Source: Aquificaceae bacterium
GTDB lineage: Bacteria; Aquificota; Aquificia; Aquificales; Aquificaceae
Assembly (NCBI GenBank): GCA_025056375.1
Contig: JANWWH010000003.1
Span: forward strand, 1 to 52,286
Reading direction: 5' to 3'
Length of the DNA stretch: 52,286 nt
Below, one piece after another: positions 1 to 8,359 of the stretch. Positions within the stretch are counted from its first letter, which is position 1. Each line of letters starts with the position of its first letter. The position numbers were made by a program, and so were the translations under genes. Under the pieces are notes generated by a model. That model did not search any database and was not told the DNA's origin. It was given only the letters and a program-made list of their open reading frames with translations.

Positions 1-1115
1 TGAAGTTTTCAACGACGCGGAACATAATAAGATACAGAGGAAGCATGGCATCCCAGAAGAAGGTAAAAATAGCGCCCATCAGATGACTACCCAGGGCAAG
101 AAGTAAGGGCATAAGGAGATAGTCGCCTTTTCCTAAAATCTTAAAACTTAAGAGAAACTTCAAGCACACCCAATACACCCACAACACCGACAAGAGTCCT
201 AAAATACCCTTTTCTATGAACTCAGAAAGTATAAAAACCGACTCATATACTCCACCCACGGGGCTCTTTGGTTCTAAGTAGTATCCCGAGTTTATTCCAT
301 GACCTATGAGCAGAGGAACCCAATTACCTTCTTCAAAGTCCCTTTTTTATCACTTCTATACCTGCTTTGGCTATTTCCCATCTGTAGCTAGATATTATGT
401 TAAGTGTTTCATCTTCTAAATCCCTCTTGCCCCCAATCACCTCAAGGGCTGTCTTGTATCTTGGGTCTTTTTCCACCAGCAGCGCCGTACTTATGCCAAA
501 GCCTAACACTATAGTCCCAACAATGCCCACGAATGCCTTTTTTGAAAGGCTCTTAAGGGTAAGAATTGCAAAAAAGATAAGTGCGAAAGCAAGCCCCAGC
601 ATGGCAGACCTTCTGGCGGTAAGAAAAACAATACCTACAAAAATAAGGAAAGGAAGAAGATAGTGTATCCTCTTCGTGTGAAAATAGAGAGAGAGGCTTG
701 ACACTGCAAAGATTGTGTAAAAGGCACCAACCTCAAACCATCCACCCCAAATCATAGCGGGTTGGCCCGTAGTTCTGTCCCTGTAAAGGACCAAGGGTAT
801 TAGAAGCAGTCCTGCAATAACGAGGAAAAAGTTGAACCTCAATAGACTTTTTTCATCCACCTTTAAAAGACCACCAAAGGGATAGGTAAGCAGGAACATA
901 CTCCTCTCTATGGCTTTTCCGAGCTGAGCAGGATAAAAGAGCAAAGTGGAAAGCAATGCAGATAAAGCGTGTAGCACAAGAGGGAAAAAGAGCCTGCCCC
1001 TAAGCTTTATTCTTCCCTTCAGAGTCTGGAAGGATAGGTATAGGATTATAAGAATTACGAGCGCTTCAAAGAGGGTTATGGACAGCAAGGCAAAGGTAAA
1101 GAGGACAAATAACAT
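1..1115 (-). pseudogene. O-antigen ligase (Wzy_C-like) membrane protein, frameshifted and cut by the window edge
   Basis: The first 260 codons (1115 down to 333) encode a very hydrophobic multi-pass protein. It contains the TARRSAMLGL stretch typical of the O-antigen ligase/polymerase region and an R-x-E-I helix (SYRWEIAKAG). The frame stops at a TGA just after IKKGL. From about nt 335 down to nt 1, a different frame stays open for about 110 codons and continues the family pattern: GHGINSG, then an E-S-V-F-I helix and GILGLL, then more membrane segments. The switch lies at a run of six A (minus strand) and needs one base removed. The family joins polysaccharide to lipid A or to glycans in the inner membrane. 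The C-terminus lies outside the window. This may be a true frameshift, a sequencing error in the homopolymer, or a site of transcriptional slippage. The start ATG sits 5 bases after a TATAAT-like box and has no SD. Confidence 0.7.
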
Positions 1116-1132
1116 CTTATAATTATAGGGTA

Positions 1133-1220
1133 GGCGAGGTGCCGGAGTGGTTGAACGGGGCGGTCTCGAAAATCGCTGTGGGTTTACAGCCCACCGGGGG
1201 TTCGAATCCCTCCCTCGCCG
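1133..1220 (+). tRNA. tRNA-Ser, anticodon CGA
   Basis: The acceptor stem GGCGAGG pairs with CCTCGCC, followed by discriminator G. The anticodon stem GCGGT/ATCGC encloses the loop CTCGAAA, giving anticodon CGA (reads UCG). A long variable arm of class II type follows, then a T arm with stem GGGGG/CCCTC and loop TTCGAAT. The 3' CCA is not encoded (GCA follows). It stands just upstream of the CDP-alcohol phosphatidyltransferase gene and diverges from the O-antigen ligase gene. Confidence 0.95.
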
Positions 1221-1232
1221 CAGGAGACAACC

Positions 1233-1808
1233 ATGAGCTATATCGTAAGAGAGTTAAAGCCTGCCTTTGAGAGGTTTAGCGAGCCACTGGTAGCCTTACT
1301 GCAGAGGTTCGGTCTTACCCCCAATATGATAACCTTAGGTGGACTGCTCTTTGTTGCTACCGGCTCTTTTCTGCTTTATTACGGGGCAAAGGTTCTAAGT
1401 TTTATGTTTCTACTAATCGGTGCCCTATCGGACGCCCTCGACGGTAATCTGGCGAGAAGGTTAGGCAAAGATTCTACTTTTGGTGCTTTTCTCGACTCAC
1501 TTCTCGACAGAGTTTCAGACGCACTGCCCTTTATAGCCATAGCTTTGTCCGCAGGGGGTGGACCGCTCTCCTTTCTTGCCCTTCTTGCCCTTCTTTTTTC
1601 TTATACGGTAAGCTACGCCAGAGCCAGAGCGGAGGGTCTGGGTTATGAGCTCAAAGTTGGTCTTTTTGAGAGGGCGGAGAGGTGGGTGGTTTTGCTCCTT
1701 GGTTTACTGCTTGATGTTCTGCCCCTTGCCCTAACCCTCATAGTCCTTGGTTCCTTTATAACTACCCTCCAAAGGGTATATACTTTTAGAAAACTCACCA
1801 GGAGGTAA
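1233..1808 (+). CDS. CDP-alcohol phosphatidyltransferase, probably inositol-phosphate type
   Basis: This 191-residue inner-membrane enzyme transfers a phosphatidyl group from a CDP-lipid to an alcohol. The full family signature D-x2-D-G-x2-A-R-x8-G-x3-D-x3-D is present at residues 67-92 (D67, D70, G71, A74, R75, G84, D88, D92). Five or six hydrophobic segments surround it. The N-terminal LTPNMITL segment and the later GLFERAERW segment resemble phosphatidylinositol-phosphate and archaetidylinositol-phosphate synthases more than PgsA. The acceptor is an inference: Aquificales are known to contain inositol phospholipids, but the substrate cannot be read from sequence alone. A GGAG ribosome binding site precedes the ATG. 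The gene directly follows tRNA-Ser and is 3 bases from the next gene, so it probably heads a small operon. Confidence 0.85.
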   Translation: MSYIVRELKPAFERFSEPLVALLQRFGLTPNMITLGGLLFVATGSFLLYYGAKVLSFMFLLIGALSDALDGNLARRLGKDSTFGAFLDSLLDRVSDALPFIAIALSAGGGPLSFLALLALLFSYTVSYARARAEGLGYELKVGLFERAERWVVLLLGLLLDVLPLALTLIVLGSFITTLQRVYTFRKLTRR

Positions 1809-1811
1809 AAT

Positions 1812-2249
1812 ATGCTACCAAAAGACCTAACAGAGCTTATGCGTAAAGTGGGCGTTTTCCCTGCCGTCCTCGCCACCACTGACAAAGAAGGCAACCCCCA
1901 TGTTACCTTTATAACCTGGCTTTACCCCATTGATGACAAAACCATCAGGGTAGCTCTTAGTTCAGGTGCCAGAAGCGCTAAAAACCTGCTCCAAACAGGT
2001 CAGGCAAGCCTTATGCTCATAGCTCAGGATAAAGCTCTTGCCTGCTATGGAGAGGCAAGCCTCTTGCAAGAGAGAATAGAGGAGGTGAAGTTCCCCGTTT
2101 CTATCTTTGAGATAAGGATAAGAGGGGTGGAGAACAACCTCTTCCCAGGGGGAACCATAACCGGCACCATACCCTTTATGCATACGGGAGACCTGCAAGA
2201 AGCAGGAGAGCTCGACCAGATAGTGTTGGATGCTCTCAAGACTTTATGA
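1812..2249 (+). CDS. Pyridoxamine 5'-phosphate oxidase-like FMN-binding split-barrel protein
   Basis: This is a 145-residue protein. Its N-terminal half fits the split beta-barrel of the PNPOx-like family: a strand AVLATTDKEGNPHV, then FITWLY and a VALSSGARSAKNL segment, where the R-x-x-K-N-L helix is the usual FMN-phosphate contact. Full-length PdxH enzymes are longer and carry extra C-terminal substrate residues, so this is more likely a small flavoprotein of unknown substrate than a vitamin B6 enzyme. It lies 3 bases after the phosphatidyltransferase and overlaps the next ABC ATPase gene by 4 bases, so the three are probably co-transcribed. The start ATG follows an AGGAGG site inside the end of the preceding gene. 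Confidence 0.8.
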   Translation: MLPKDLTELMRKVGVFPAVLATTDKEGNPHVTFITWLYPIDDKTIRVALSSGARSAKNLLQTGQASLMLIAQDKALACYGEASLLQERIEEVKFPVSIFEIRIRGVENNLFPGGTITGTIPFMHTGDLQEAGELDQIVLDALKTL

Positions 2250-3010
2250 GAAGCCTTGTAGAGGTAGAAGGGCTTAACCTAAGGATAGGCGAGAGGTGGA
2301 TTTTAAAAAATGTAAACTTTAAAGTATACGAAGGAGAGATTTTTACAATTCTTGGTGGTAGTGGAAGCGGAAAGACCACCATAACCAAGTGTATAGTTGG
2401 GCTTTACAAACCTACCTCCGGGAAGGTGAGGGTTTTTGGCAAGGATGTATCCGCACTGAGCCAGATGGAGCTGGATGAGGTGAGAAAAAACATAGGTTAC
2501 CTTTTTCAGGGTGCAGCCCTCTTTGACAGTCTTAGAGTCTGGGAGAACGTGGTTTTTTACCACCTTGAGCATTACAGGATGGGGGAGAGTGAGTTAAGGT
2601 CTTTGGCTTCCAGATATCTGAACTTAGTAGGGCTCTCGGAGGAAGAGCTTGACCTTTATCCTTCCGAGCTCTCAGGAGGTATGAAAAAGAGGGTAGGTAT
2701 AGCCAGAGCCATAGCCACGGAGCCGAGACTTCTTATCTACGACGAGCCTACCTCTGGGCTTGACCCGATAACCAGCAGGCTCATAGACGAGCTTATAGTT
2801 AGCCTAAGGGAAAAGACGGGCTCAACCGCCATAGTAGTTTCTCACGACCTGGTCTCCGCATTTTCCATATCGGACCGCATCCTCATGCTCAGAGAAGGAG
2901 AAGTGCTCCAGATAGGCACGAGGGAAGAGATGCTAAATTCCTCACTGCCTTTTGTGAAAGAATTTATAAAAAAGGGTCTTGGGGACTTCCAGAAAACGGG
3001 GGCGGGCTGA
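2246..3010 (+). CDS. ABC transporter ATP-binding protein, MlaF-like
   Basis: This 254-residue ATPase has Walker A GGSGSGKTT at residues 37-45, a Q-loop near 88 (LFQGAALFDSL), signature LSGGM at 142-146, Walker B LLIYDE at 162-167 and the following PTSGLDP D-loop. The QGAALFDSLRVWENV stretch and the LSGGMKKRVGIARA form are typical of MlaF/Ttg2A. That ATPase drives phospholipid traffic between inner and outer membranes. The partners MlaE and MlaD are not adjacent, so they must be elsewhere if this assignment is right. The gene overlaps the flavoprotein gene by 4 bases (ATGA). A new promoter for guaA lies just after its stop. Confidence 0.88.
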   Translation: MRSLVEVEGLNLRIGERWILKNVNFKVYEGEIFTILGGSGSGKTTITKCIVGLYKPTSGKVRVFGKDVSALSQMELDEVRKNIGYLFQGAALFDSLRVWENVVFYHLEHYRMGESELRSLASRYLNLVGLSEEELDLYPSELSGGMKKRVGIARAIATEPRLLIYDEPTSGLDPITSRLIDELIVSLREKTGSTAIVVSHDLVSAFSISDRILMLREGEVLQIGTREEMLNSSLPFVKEFIKKGLGDFQKTGAG

Positions 3011-3049
3011 GCGTTCATTTTAAAAAGCTCCAGAGAGGACAAAGAGGTG

Positions 3050-3055
3050 TATAAT
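3050..3055 (+). promoter_or_regulatory. -10 box (TATAAT) of guaA, nearly leaderless
   Basis: A perfect TATAAT with TG directly in front ends 10 bases before the GTG start of guaA. No good -35 hexamer is seen at the expected spacing. The implied transcript would begin within a few bases of the start codon. Confidence 0.6.
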
Positions 3056-3065
3056 TATCCTGAAG

Positions 3066-4595
3066 GTGGTTAAGAGGTCAGTTCTCGTTCTCAACTTCGG
3101 TTCTCAGTATGTTCAACTTATAGCCAGAAGGGTAAGGGAGCTCGGTGTATACAGCGAGATAGTCCCTTACCACATAGGCACAGAAGAGATAAAAAGGAGA
3201 AACCCCTACTGCCTTATACTTTCTGGTGGTCCTGCCTCCGTTTACGAAGAGGGTGCTCCCCTTCCCGACCCGGGTATATACGGGCTTGGCATACCCCTGC
3301 TTGGTATATGCTACGGGCTTCAGGTTATGGTTCATCAGCTGGGAGGTGTGGTGGAAAGGGCGGAAAAACAGGAATACGGTCGCTCAAAACTGAAGGTGCT
3401 TAAGGAAAATCACATCTTTGAAGGCTTACCAAAGGAGTTTGATGTTTGGATGAGCCATGGAGACAAGGCGGTTAGACTTCCTGAAGCTTTTGAAAGTTTG
3501 GCGAGCTCTGAGAACTCAGCTTTTGCAGTGATAAGGCACATACATAAACCCCTCTACGGGGTGCAGTTCCATCCCGAGGTGGTTCACACGATCCACGGAA
3601 AGGAGCTTCTGGGAAACTTCCTCTTTCGGGTAAGCTTGGCAGAAAAAAACTGGAGTATGGGTGATTTTCTTAAGGAAAAAAGGGAGGAAATAAGGAAGGA
3701 GGTGGGTGAGGGTAAGGTTATCTGCGCCCTGTCAGGTGGTGTGGATTCCACTGTATCCGCAGTGCTTACCCATCGGGCTGTAGGAGACAGACTCCACTGC
3801 ATCTTCGTAAACCACGGACTTTTGAGGAAGGGCGAAGTGGAAGAGGTAGAAGGCTACTTTAGGCAGTTAGGTCTACCCTTCCAAAGGGTTGACGCGGAGG
3901 AGCTCTTTCTCCAGAGGCTGGAGGGGGTAGAGGACCCGGAGGAAAAAAGGAGGGTAATAGGGCATACCTTCGTGGAGGTCTTTGAAAGAGAAGCAGGAAA
4001 GCTGGGTGCGGATTTTCTGCTTCAGGGCACTCTTTACCCTGATGTGGTAGAGAGTGCGGGTATACCGGGTGCGAAGGTCATAAAGACGCACCACAACGTG
4101 GGCGGCCTTCCTGAAAGAATGAAGCTGAAACTACTGGAACCTCTAAGAGAGCTCTTTAAGGACGAAGTGAGGTGGGTGGGTCAGCTTCTTGGCAGTCCCG
4201 AGGGTATACTCAAAAGACATCCCTTCCCAGGTCCGGGACTTGCCATAAGGATACTGGGCGAGGTTAAAAAAGAGGATCTTCAGCTCCTCAGAGAGGCGGA
4301 CAGCATCTTTATAGAAGAGTTAAAAAGATGGGGGCTTTATCATAAGGTTTGGCAGGCTTTTGCGGTGCTCCTGCCCGTTAAAAGTGTGGGTGTGATGGGT
4401 GATGTAAGAACCTACGAGAGGGTGGTAGGTCTCAGGGCGGTGGACAGCTCCGACGGCATGACCGCAGATTGGTCAAGACTCCCCTACGACTTTCTTGACC
4501 ATGTTATGAGAAGGATAATCAACGAGGTAGAGGGCATAAACAGGGTAGTCTACGACATTTCCTCAAAACCCCCAGCCACCATAGAGTGGGAGTAA
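3066..4595 (+). CDS. guaA: GMP synthase (glutamine-hydrolysing)
   Basis: This 509-residue enzyme makes GMP from XMP, ATP and glutamine in the cytoplasm. The N-terminal class I amidotransferase domain has nucleophile C82 in GICYG and the catalytic pair H169/E171 in FHPE. The ATP-pyrophosphatase P-loop SGGVDST lies at residues 223-229. The C-terminal dimerisation domain ends with the family-typical KPPATIEWE. The length is normal. The start is a GTG at 3066, chosen because it restores the usual N-terminus and no ATG is available. It has no Shine-Dalgarno but has a TATAAT box 10 bases upstream. glyA follows after 10 bases with its own -10 box. Confidence 0.97.
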   Translation: MVKRSVLVLNFGSQYVQLIARRVRELGVYSEIVPYHIGTEEIKRRNPYCLILSGGPASVYEEGAPLPDPGIYGLGIPLLGICYGLQVMVHQLGGVVERAEKQEYGRSKLKVLKENHIFEGLPKEFDVWMSHGDKAVRLPEAFESLASSENSAFAVIRHIHKPLYGVQFHPEVVHTIHGKELLGNFLFRVSLAEKNWSMGDFLKEKREEIRKEVGEGKVICALSGGVDSTVSAVLTHRAVGDRLHCIFVNHGLLRKGEVEEVEGYFRQLGLPFQRVDAEELFLQRLEGVEDPEEKRRVIGHTFVEVFEREAGKLGADFLLQGTLYPDVVESAGIPGAKVIKTHHNVGGLPERMKLKLLEPLRELFKDEVRWVGQLLGSPEGILKRHPFPGPGLAIRILGEVKKEDLQLLREADSIFIEELKRWGLYHKVWQAFAVLLPVKSVGVMGDVRTYERVVGLRAVDSSDGMTADWSRLPYDFLDHVMRRIINEVEGINRVVYDISSKPPATIEWE

Positions 4596-4598
4596 AAT
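4593..4598 (+). promoter_or_regulatory. -10-like box (TAAAAT) before glyA
   Basis: TAAAAT overlaps the stop codon of guaA and ends 7 bases before the ATG of glyA, which has no SD. This fits the leaderless pattern seen repeatedly in the window. glyA may also be read through from guaA. Confidence 0.4.
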
Positions 4599-4605
4599 AA
4601 TAGCC

Positions 4606-5892
4606 ATGAGATACCTAAGAGAAACTGACCCAGAGATTTATGAGGCGGTTCTGAAGGAGTATGAAAGGCAGTTTTACCACCTGGAGCTCATAGCCTCCGA
4701 GAACTTCACCTCTCTTGCGGTGATGGAAGCGCAGGGCTCGGTGCTTACCAACAAGTATGCGGAGGGACTACCCGGCAAGAGATACTACGGCGGTTGTGAG
4801 TTTGTAGATGTGGCGGAGAGCCTTGCAATAGAAAGGGTAAAGAAGCTCTACGGTGCGGAGCACGCCAACGTCCAGCCCCACTCGGGTTCTCAGGCAAACA
4901 TGGCAGTTTACATGGCTGTCCTAAAGCCTGGGGATGTGATAATGGGTATGGACTTGGCTCACGGCGGACACCTAACCCACGGCGCAAAGGTGAACTTCTC
5001 CGGTAAAGTATACCATGCCCTGTATTACGGTCTCAACCCGGAGACGGAGCTCATAGATTACGACCAGCTCTGGAAGCTTGCAAGGGAAAACAAACCTAAG
5101 CTTATAGTAGCAGGCGCCTCCGCCTACCCCCGTGTGATAGACTGGGGTAGGTTTGCCCAGATAGCGGAGGAGGTGGGGGCTTACCTCATGGTGGACATGG
5201 CCCACTATGCAGGTCTTATAGCGGGTGGTGTGTATCCCAACCCTGTGCCCTACGCTCACTTTGTTACCTCCACAACCCACAAGACGTTAAGAGGTCCAAG
5301 GGGAGGTTTTATACTCTGTAGGGCGGCGTTTGCCAAGGACATAGACAAGACCGTATTCCCTGGGACGCAGGGTGGACCTCTAATGCATGTGATAGCGGCA
5401 AAAGCAGTTGCCTTCAAAGAAGCTATGAAAAAGGAATTCAAGGATTACGCCGAACAAGTGGTTTTAAACGCACGGGTAATGGCGGAGGAGTTTATGAGAC
5501 TGGGCTTTAAGGTGGTCACGGGTGGCACAGACAGCCACATAGTCCTTCTTGACCTTAGGAACAAGGGTATAACGGGCAAGGAGGCAGAGGATGCCCTCGG
5601 AAGGGCAAACATAACCGTTAACAAAAACGCGGTTCCCTTTGACCCCCTTCCTCCTACAAAGACGAGTGGCATAAGGATAGGAACGCCAGCCATGACCACC
5701 CGTGGCATGAAAGAGGGGGAGATGAGGCTTATAGCCAGGCTCATTGCACGAGTTATAGAAAACCTCAGAGAGGAGAAGGTTATAGAAGGTGTGGGAAAGG
5801 AAGTCGTGGAGCTCTGCAGGCAATTCCCCCTTTACCCTGAACTGAAGGAGATACTTGATGAGCTTCCTTATAGCAAAACAGCCCATATTTGA
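4606..5892 (+). CDS. glyA: Serine hydroxymethyltransferase
   Basis: This is a 428-residue PLP enzyme that converts serine and tetrahydrofolate to glycine and methylene-THF. The PLP lysine is K226 in [14 protein letters not shown]. Other hallmarks are the N-terminal IASENFTS, the [11 protein letters not shown] loop, PHSGSQAN and the [10 protein letters not shown] segment. The length is standard. The ATG has no SD and lies 7 bases after TAAAAT. The 3' end overlaps the next gene by 35 bases, and the SD of that next gene is inside glyA. Confidence 0.97.
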   Translation: MRYLRETDPEIYEAVLKEYERQFYHLELIASENFTSLAVMEAQGSVLTNKYAEGLPGKRYYGGCEFVDVAESLAIERVKKLYGAEHANVQPHSGSQANMAVYMAVLKPGDVIMGMDLAHGGHLTHGAKVNFSGKVYHALYYGLNPETELIDYDQLWKLARENKPKLIVAGASAYPRVIDWGRFAQIAEEVGAYLMVDMAHYAGLIAGGVYPNPVPYAHFVTSTTHKTLRGPRGGFILCRAAFAKDIDKTVFPGTQGGPLMHVIAAKAVAFKEAMKKEFKDYAEQVVLNARVMAEEFMRLGFKVVTGGTDSHIVLLDLRNKGITGKEAEDALGRANITVNKNAVPFDPLPPTKTSGIRIGTPAMTTRGMKEGEMRLIARLIARVIENLREEKVIEGVGKEVVELCRQFPLYPELKEILDELPYSKTAHI

Positions 5893-7105
5893 CAAGGAAG
5901 GGAAAAGATTTGCCTTTGAAGTATTTCTCAGAAAAAAAGAAAACATCTACGAATACCCCAAAGAGGTGCCCTACAGCAGAGCTACTTACATAATAGTAGA
6001 GATAATACTTGAGCAGGGTCTCGAGATGGTAGGTGAGGGAAAGAGGGTTATGCTGAACCTTTCTCTTGACTCTCTTATAAACAAATCCATGGAGTCTCTC
6101 GACCCAAGGAAACTAATAATAGAGATTATAGAGCCCCAGATACCCTTTGGAGAAGTGGTATACAGACAAGTCCTTAACACTATGGACAGGTACATACAGC
6201 AGGGTGCTCTCTTTAGCATGGATGAGAGGCAGTTAGATAAGGAAAAGATGGCAAACCTGTTAGACAAGGTGCAGATAATATCCGCAAACATAAAAAGCTT
6301 AAGCCCGAAGGTGGTTGAGCTGGCAAAGGTCAAAGGAAAAGCCCTTCTTATTTCAAGGATAGAAGAAGAAGAGGAATACAGAAAGGCAAGCAAAATCGGG
6401 GACTTTTTTCAGGGCATTTATCTTGAGCGTCCCATCATACTTAAAGAGTTTCAGACCGCACCCTATCTGAAGACTACGCTCCTTAAACTTATGGCTTTTA
6501 TACACTCAGCCCAAAGCCCAAAGGAAGTGGCTAACCTCATAGCCACAGATGTGGGGATGACTACGAAAATCCTCCGGTTTGTAAACTCCGCCTACTACTC
6601 ACCCATAAGAGAAATAAAGAGCGTGGAGCAAGCCTGTGCTATGCTGGGCTTGAAAACCCTTAAAAACTTCCTTCTGGTTCTGGCTATGAACGATTACATA
6701 TCTGTAGAAAACCCGGAGTTGTGGAAAAAGTCTCTCATAAGGGCAATAACCGCTCAGAAGCTTGCGGAGGTCCTGAACCCCAGATATGAGTCAGAAGCCT
6801 ACCTCATGGGTCTGTTTTCTCTCATCGACGAAATCCTAAATGTGGACAAGATAATCTTTCTCAAGGAGGTTAAAGTAAACCAGGAAATCATAGAAGGTTA
6901 CGCAGGTAGAAACCCTTTATTGAGGAATATACTTGACTATTCTATAATGCTGGAAGAGAGCTATAAAGACCTTATGAACAGAGAAAATCCAATGGAAGAT
7001 GAAAGGCTGGTAAACCTTGAAAGATTAACAGGTATAGAGAGAAAAAAGCTACTTTCCTTCGTTAAGTTTGCCTTTGACACTGCTGATTCCATACTTAAAC
7101 TCTGA
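5858..7105 (+). CDS. EAL-HDOD protein with degenerate EAL domain (copy 1)
   Basis: This is a 415-residue signalling protein of YuxH/CdgJ architecture. An EAL-like domain covers about residues 1-190 and an HDOD domain about 200-410. The EAL signature is FEVF, the expected DDFG is MDER, and the substrate lysine region reads ANIKS. Key metal-binding residues are therefore changed, and c-di-GMP hydrolysis is unlikely. LNLS, IEIIEP, an E in SRIEEE and FFQGIYL are kept, which identifies the fold. In the HDOD part, [18 protein letters not shown] and a [11 protein letters not shown] helix match the family. The ATG at 5858 is chosen over the in-frame TTG at 5855 because AAGGAG sits 7 bases upstream. 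A paralogue lies at 43929-45143. Its role (motility, adhesion or stress signalling) is not readable here. Confidence 0.87.
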   Translation: MSFLIAKQPIFDKEGKRFAFEVFLRKKENIYEYPKEVPYSRATYIIVEIILEQGLEMVGEGKRVMLNLSLDSLINKSMESLDPRKLIIEIIEPQIPFGEVVYRQVLNTMDRYIQQGALFSMDERQLDKEKMANLLDKVQIISANIKSLSPKVVELAKVKGKALLISRIEEEEEYRKASKIGDFFQGIYLERPIILKEFQTAPYLKTTLLKLMAFIHSAQSPKEVANLIATDVGMTTKILRFVNSAYYSPIREIKSVEQACAMLGLKTLKNFLLVLAMNDYISVENPELWKKSLIRAITAQKLAEVLNPRYESEAYLMGLFSLIDEILNVDKIIFLKEVKVNQEIIEGYAGRNPLLRNILDYSIMLEESYKDLMNRENPMEDERLVNLERLTGIERKKLLSFVKFAFDTADSILKL

Positions 7106-7111
7106 TATAAT
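7106..7111 (+). promoter_or_regulatory. Extended -10 (TGaTATAAT) of the NIL-thiL pair
   Basis: TGaTATAAT begins at the stop codon of the EAL-HDOD gene and ends 7 bases before the ATG at 7119. It implies a leaderless transcript for the NIL protein and thiL. Confidence 0.6.
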
Positions 7112-7118
7112 GTCTGGT

Positions 7119-7361
7119 ATGAACCTTATAAGACTTCAGCTTATATACCCTGAGGAGAAGGTTAAAGAACCTATCCTCTGCATGGTTTGCAAGAACTTTG
7201 ATGTGGTGGTAAACATAAGAACCGCCAAGGTTACCAAAGACACAGGTATACTCACCGTTGAGATAGATGGAGAGGAGCAGGAGATAGAGAGAGCTATAAG
7301 ATTTATAGAGGAAAGGGGCGTGATGGTTCAACCTATAGAGGGGCAGATTTTTATCGAATGA
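7119..7361 (+). CDS. NIL-domain protein
   Basis: This 80-residue protein consists of a single NIL domain, the small ferredoxin-like fold otherwise found at the C-terminus of MetN ATPases and in some 4Fe-4S proteins. Visible features are the first strand IRLQLIYPEEKVKEPILCMV, the VVNIRTAKVT strand, a GILTVEIDGEEQEIERAI helix-strand segment and a final VMVQPIEG strand. It has no cysteine cluster, so it is not a ferredoxin. The start at 7119 is preferred to 7110 because a leaderless transcript from the extended -10 would begin there, and the family starts at this point. It overlaps thiL by 4 bases (ATGA), so the two are translationally coupled. Its ligand is unknown; amino-acid sensing is possible. 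Confidence 0.8.
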   Translation: MNLIRLQLIYPEEKVKEPILCMVCKNFDVVVNIRTAKVTKDTGILTVEIDGEEQEIERAIRFIEERGVMVQPIEGQIFIE

Positions 7362-8284
7362 AGGTCTCAGAGCTGGGGGAATTTGGTTTCATAGAAAGGA
7401 TAAAGAAAATACTTGAGAGTAAGGTTATAGGAGATGACACGGCGCCCATAAGGGTTGGAGACCGCACTCTACTCCTTACATGTGATGTGCTCCTACAGGA
7501 CAAACACTTTAAACTGACCTATCCACCCACCGCAGTAGGTTGGAAGGTCATATCTGTTAATGTGAGCGACCTGACTGCAAGCGGTGGCACACCTCTCTAT
7601 GCACTTGTCTCTCTGGTGCTTCCCGATATGGAAGTGGAATTTATGGAGGAGGTTTACCTTGGTATGAAAAAGGCTTGCGAATTTTACCGTTGTGAGGTGG
7701 TGGGTGGCAATGTGAGCAAGGGTGAAAGGCTCTGTATTGATGTGTTCATGTTGGGAGAAACGGGGAGATTTGTGGGTAGGCGGGGTGCGAAGAGGGGTGA
7801 CGGCGTTTTCGTCTCTGGAACTCTTGGAGACTCAAGAGCTGGACTTGAGCTTCTTCTTATGGAGAAGAAAAACTATGAGGACTTTGAGCTTAGGCTCATA
7901 GAAAAGCACCTAAGACCGACCGCCAGGGTTGACTTTTCAAAACACATATCCAAGTATGCCAACGCCAGCATGGACATAAGCGATGGACTCTCTTCGGACG
8001 CCCAAAAGCTGGCAAAGGCAAGTGGTGTAAAGCTCAGTCTGTTTTCGGAGAGAATTCCGCTTTCTCAGGAACTTCTCACTTTTTGCAAAAAGTACCGCAA
8101 AGACCCACTTTACTACGCCCTCTCCGGTGGAGAAGACTACGAGTTGCTCTTTACCCATACTCCAGAGAAACTAAACCCCTTTCTCAGCATGGTTCAGATA
8201 GGTGTGGTGGAAGAGGGTGAGGGCGTGTATCTGGACGGTAGCTACCTTGAGCCCACAGGCTTTGACCACTTTAAGGTGTTATAA
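7358..8284 (+). CDS. thiL: Thiamine-monophosphate kinase
   Basis: This is a 308-residue enzyme that phosphorylates thiamine monophosphate to the diphosphate cofactor. It belongs to the PurM/SelD-like ATP-binding superfamily. The N-terminal ELGEFGFIERI and GDDTAP motifs, the central NVSDLTASGGTPLYALVSL segment, GGNVSKGE and the SMDISDGLSSD loop are all diagnostic. The C-terminal SGGEDYELLFT completes the domain. The length is typical. No TPP riboswitch is visible upstream. It is the last gene before the tnpB element. Confidence 0.95.
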   Translation: MKVSELGEFGFIERIKKILESKVIGDDTAPIRVGDRTLLLTCDVLLQDKHFKLTYPPTAVGWKVISVNVSDLTASGGTPLYALVSLVLPDMEVEFMEEVYLGMKKACEFYRCEVVGGNVSKGERLCIDVFMLGETGRFVGRRGAKRGDGVFVSGTLGDSRAGLELLLMEKKNYEDFELRLIEKHLRPTARVDFSKHISKYANASMDISDGLSSDAQKLAKASGVKLSLFSERIPLSQELLTFCKKYRKDPLYYALSGGEDYELLFTHTPEKLNPFLSMVQIGVVEEGEGVYLDGSYLEPTGFDHFKVL

Positions 8285-8322
8285 TTTTCCTGTGTGGTCT
8301 TGGAAACTAATCATTCAATCTA

Positions 8323-8351
8323 TTGACAATTTTGGGCTTTTCTTGTAATCT
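8323..8351 (+). promoter_or_regulatory. Promoter of tnpB (TTGACA - 17 bp - TAATCT)
   Basis: A perfect TTGACA at 8323-8328 and a TAATCT at 8346-8351 are separated by 17 bases, with TG just before the -10. The -10 ends 8 bases before the tnpB ATG, so the mRNA would be leaderless. It is the only full consensus -35 that I noticed in the window. Confidence 0.6.
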
Positions 8352-8359
8352 ATCCTAAG

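Noticed and set aside
325-345. Programmed -1 ribosomal frameshift at A-AAA-AAG in the O-antigen ligase gene
   Set aside because: The heptamer is of the classic slippery form, but the downstream family sequence is in the +1 (or -2) frame, not the -1 frame.
4972-5280. Open frames opposite glyA, gyrA, uvrA and fabF
   Set aside because: They lie inside well-recognised genes, have no ribosome binding site or family character, and are explained by codon bias of the true genes.
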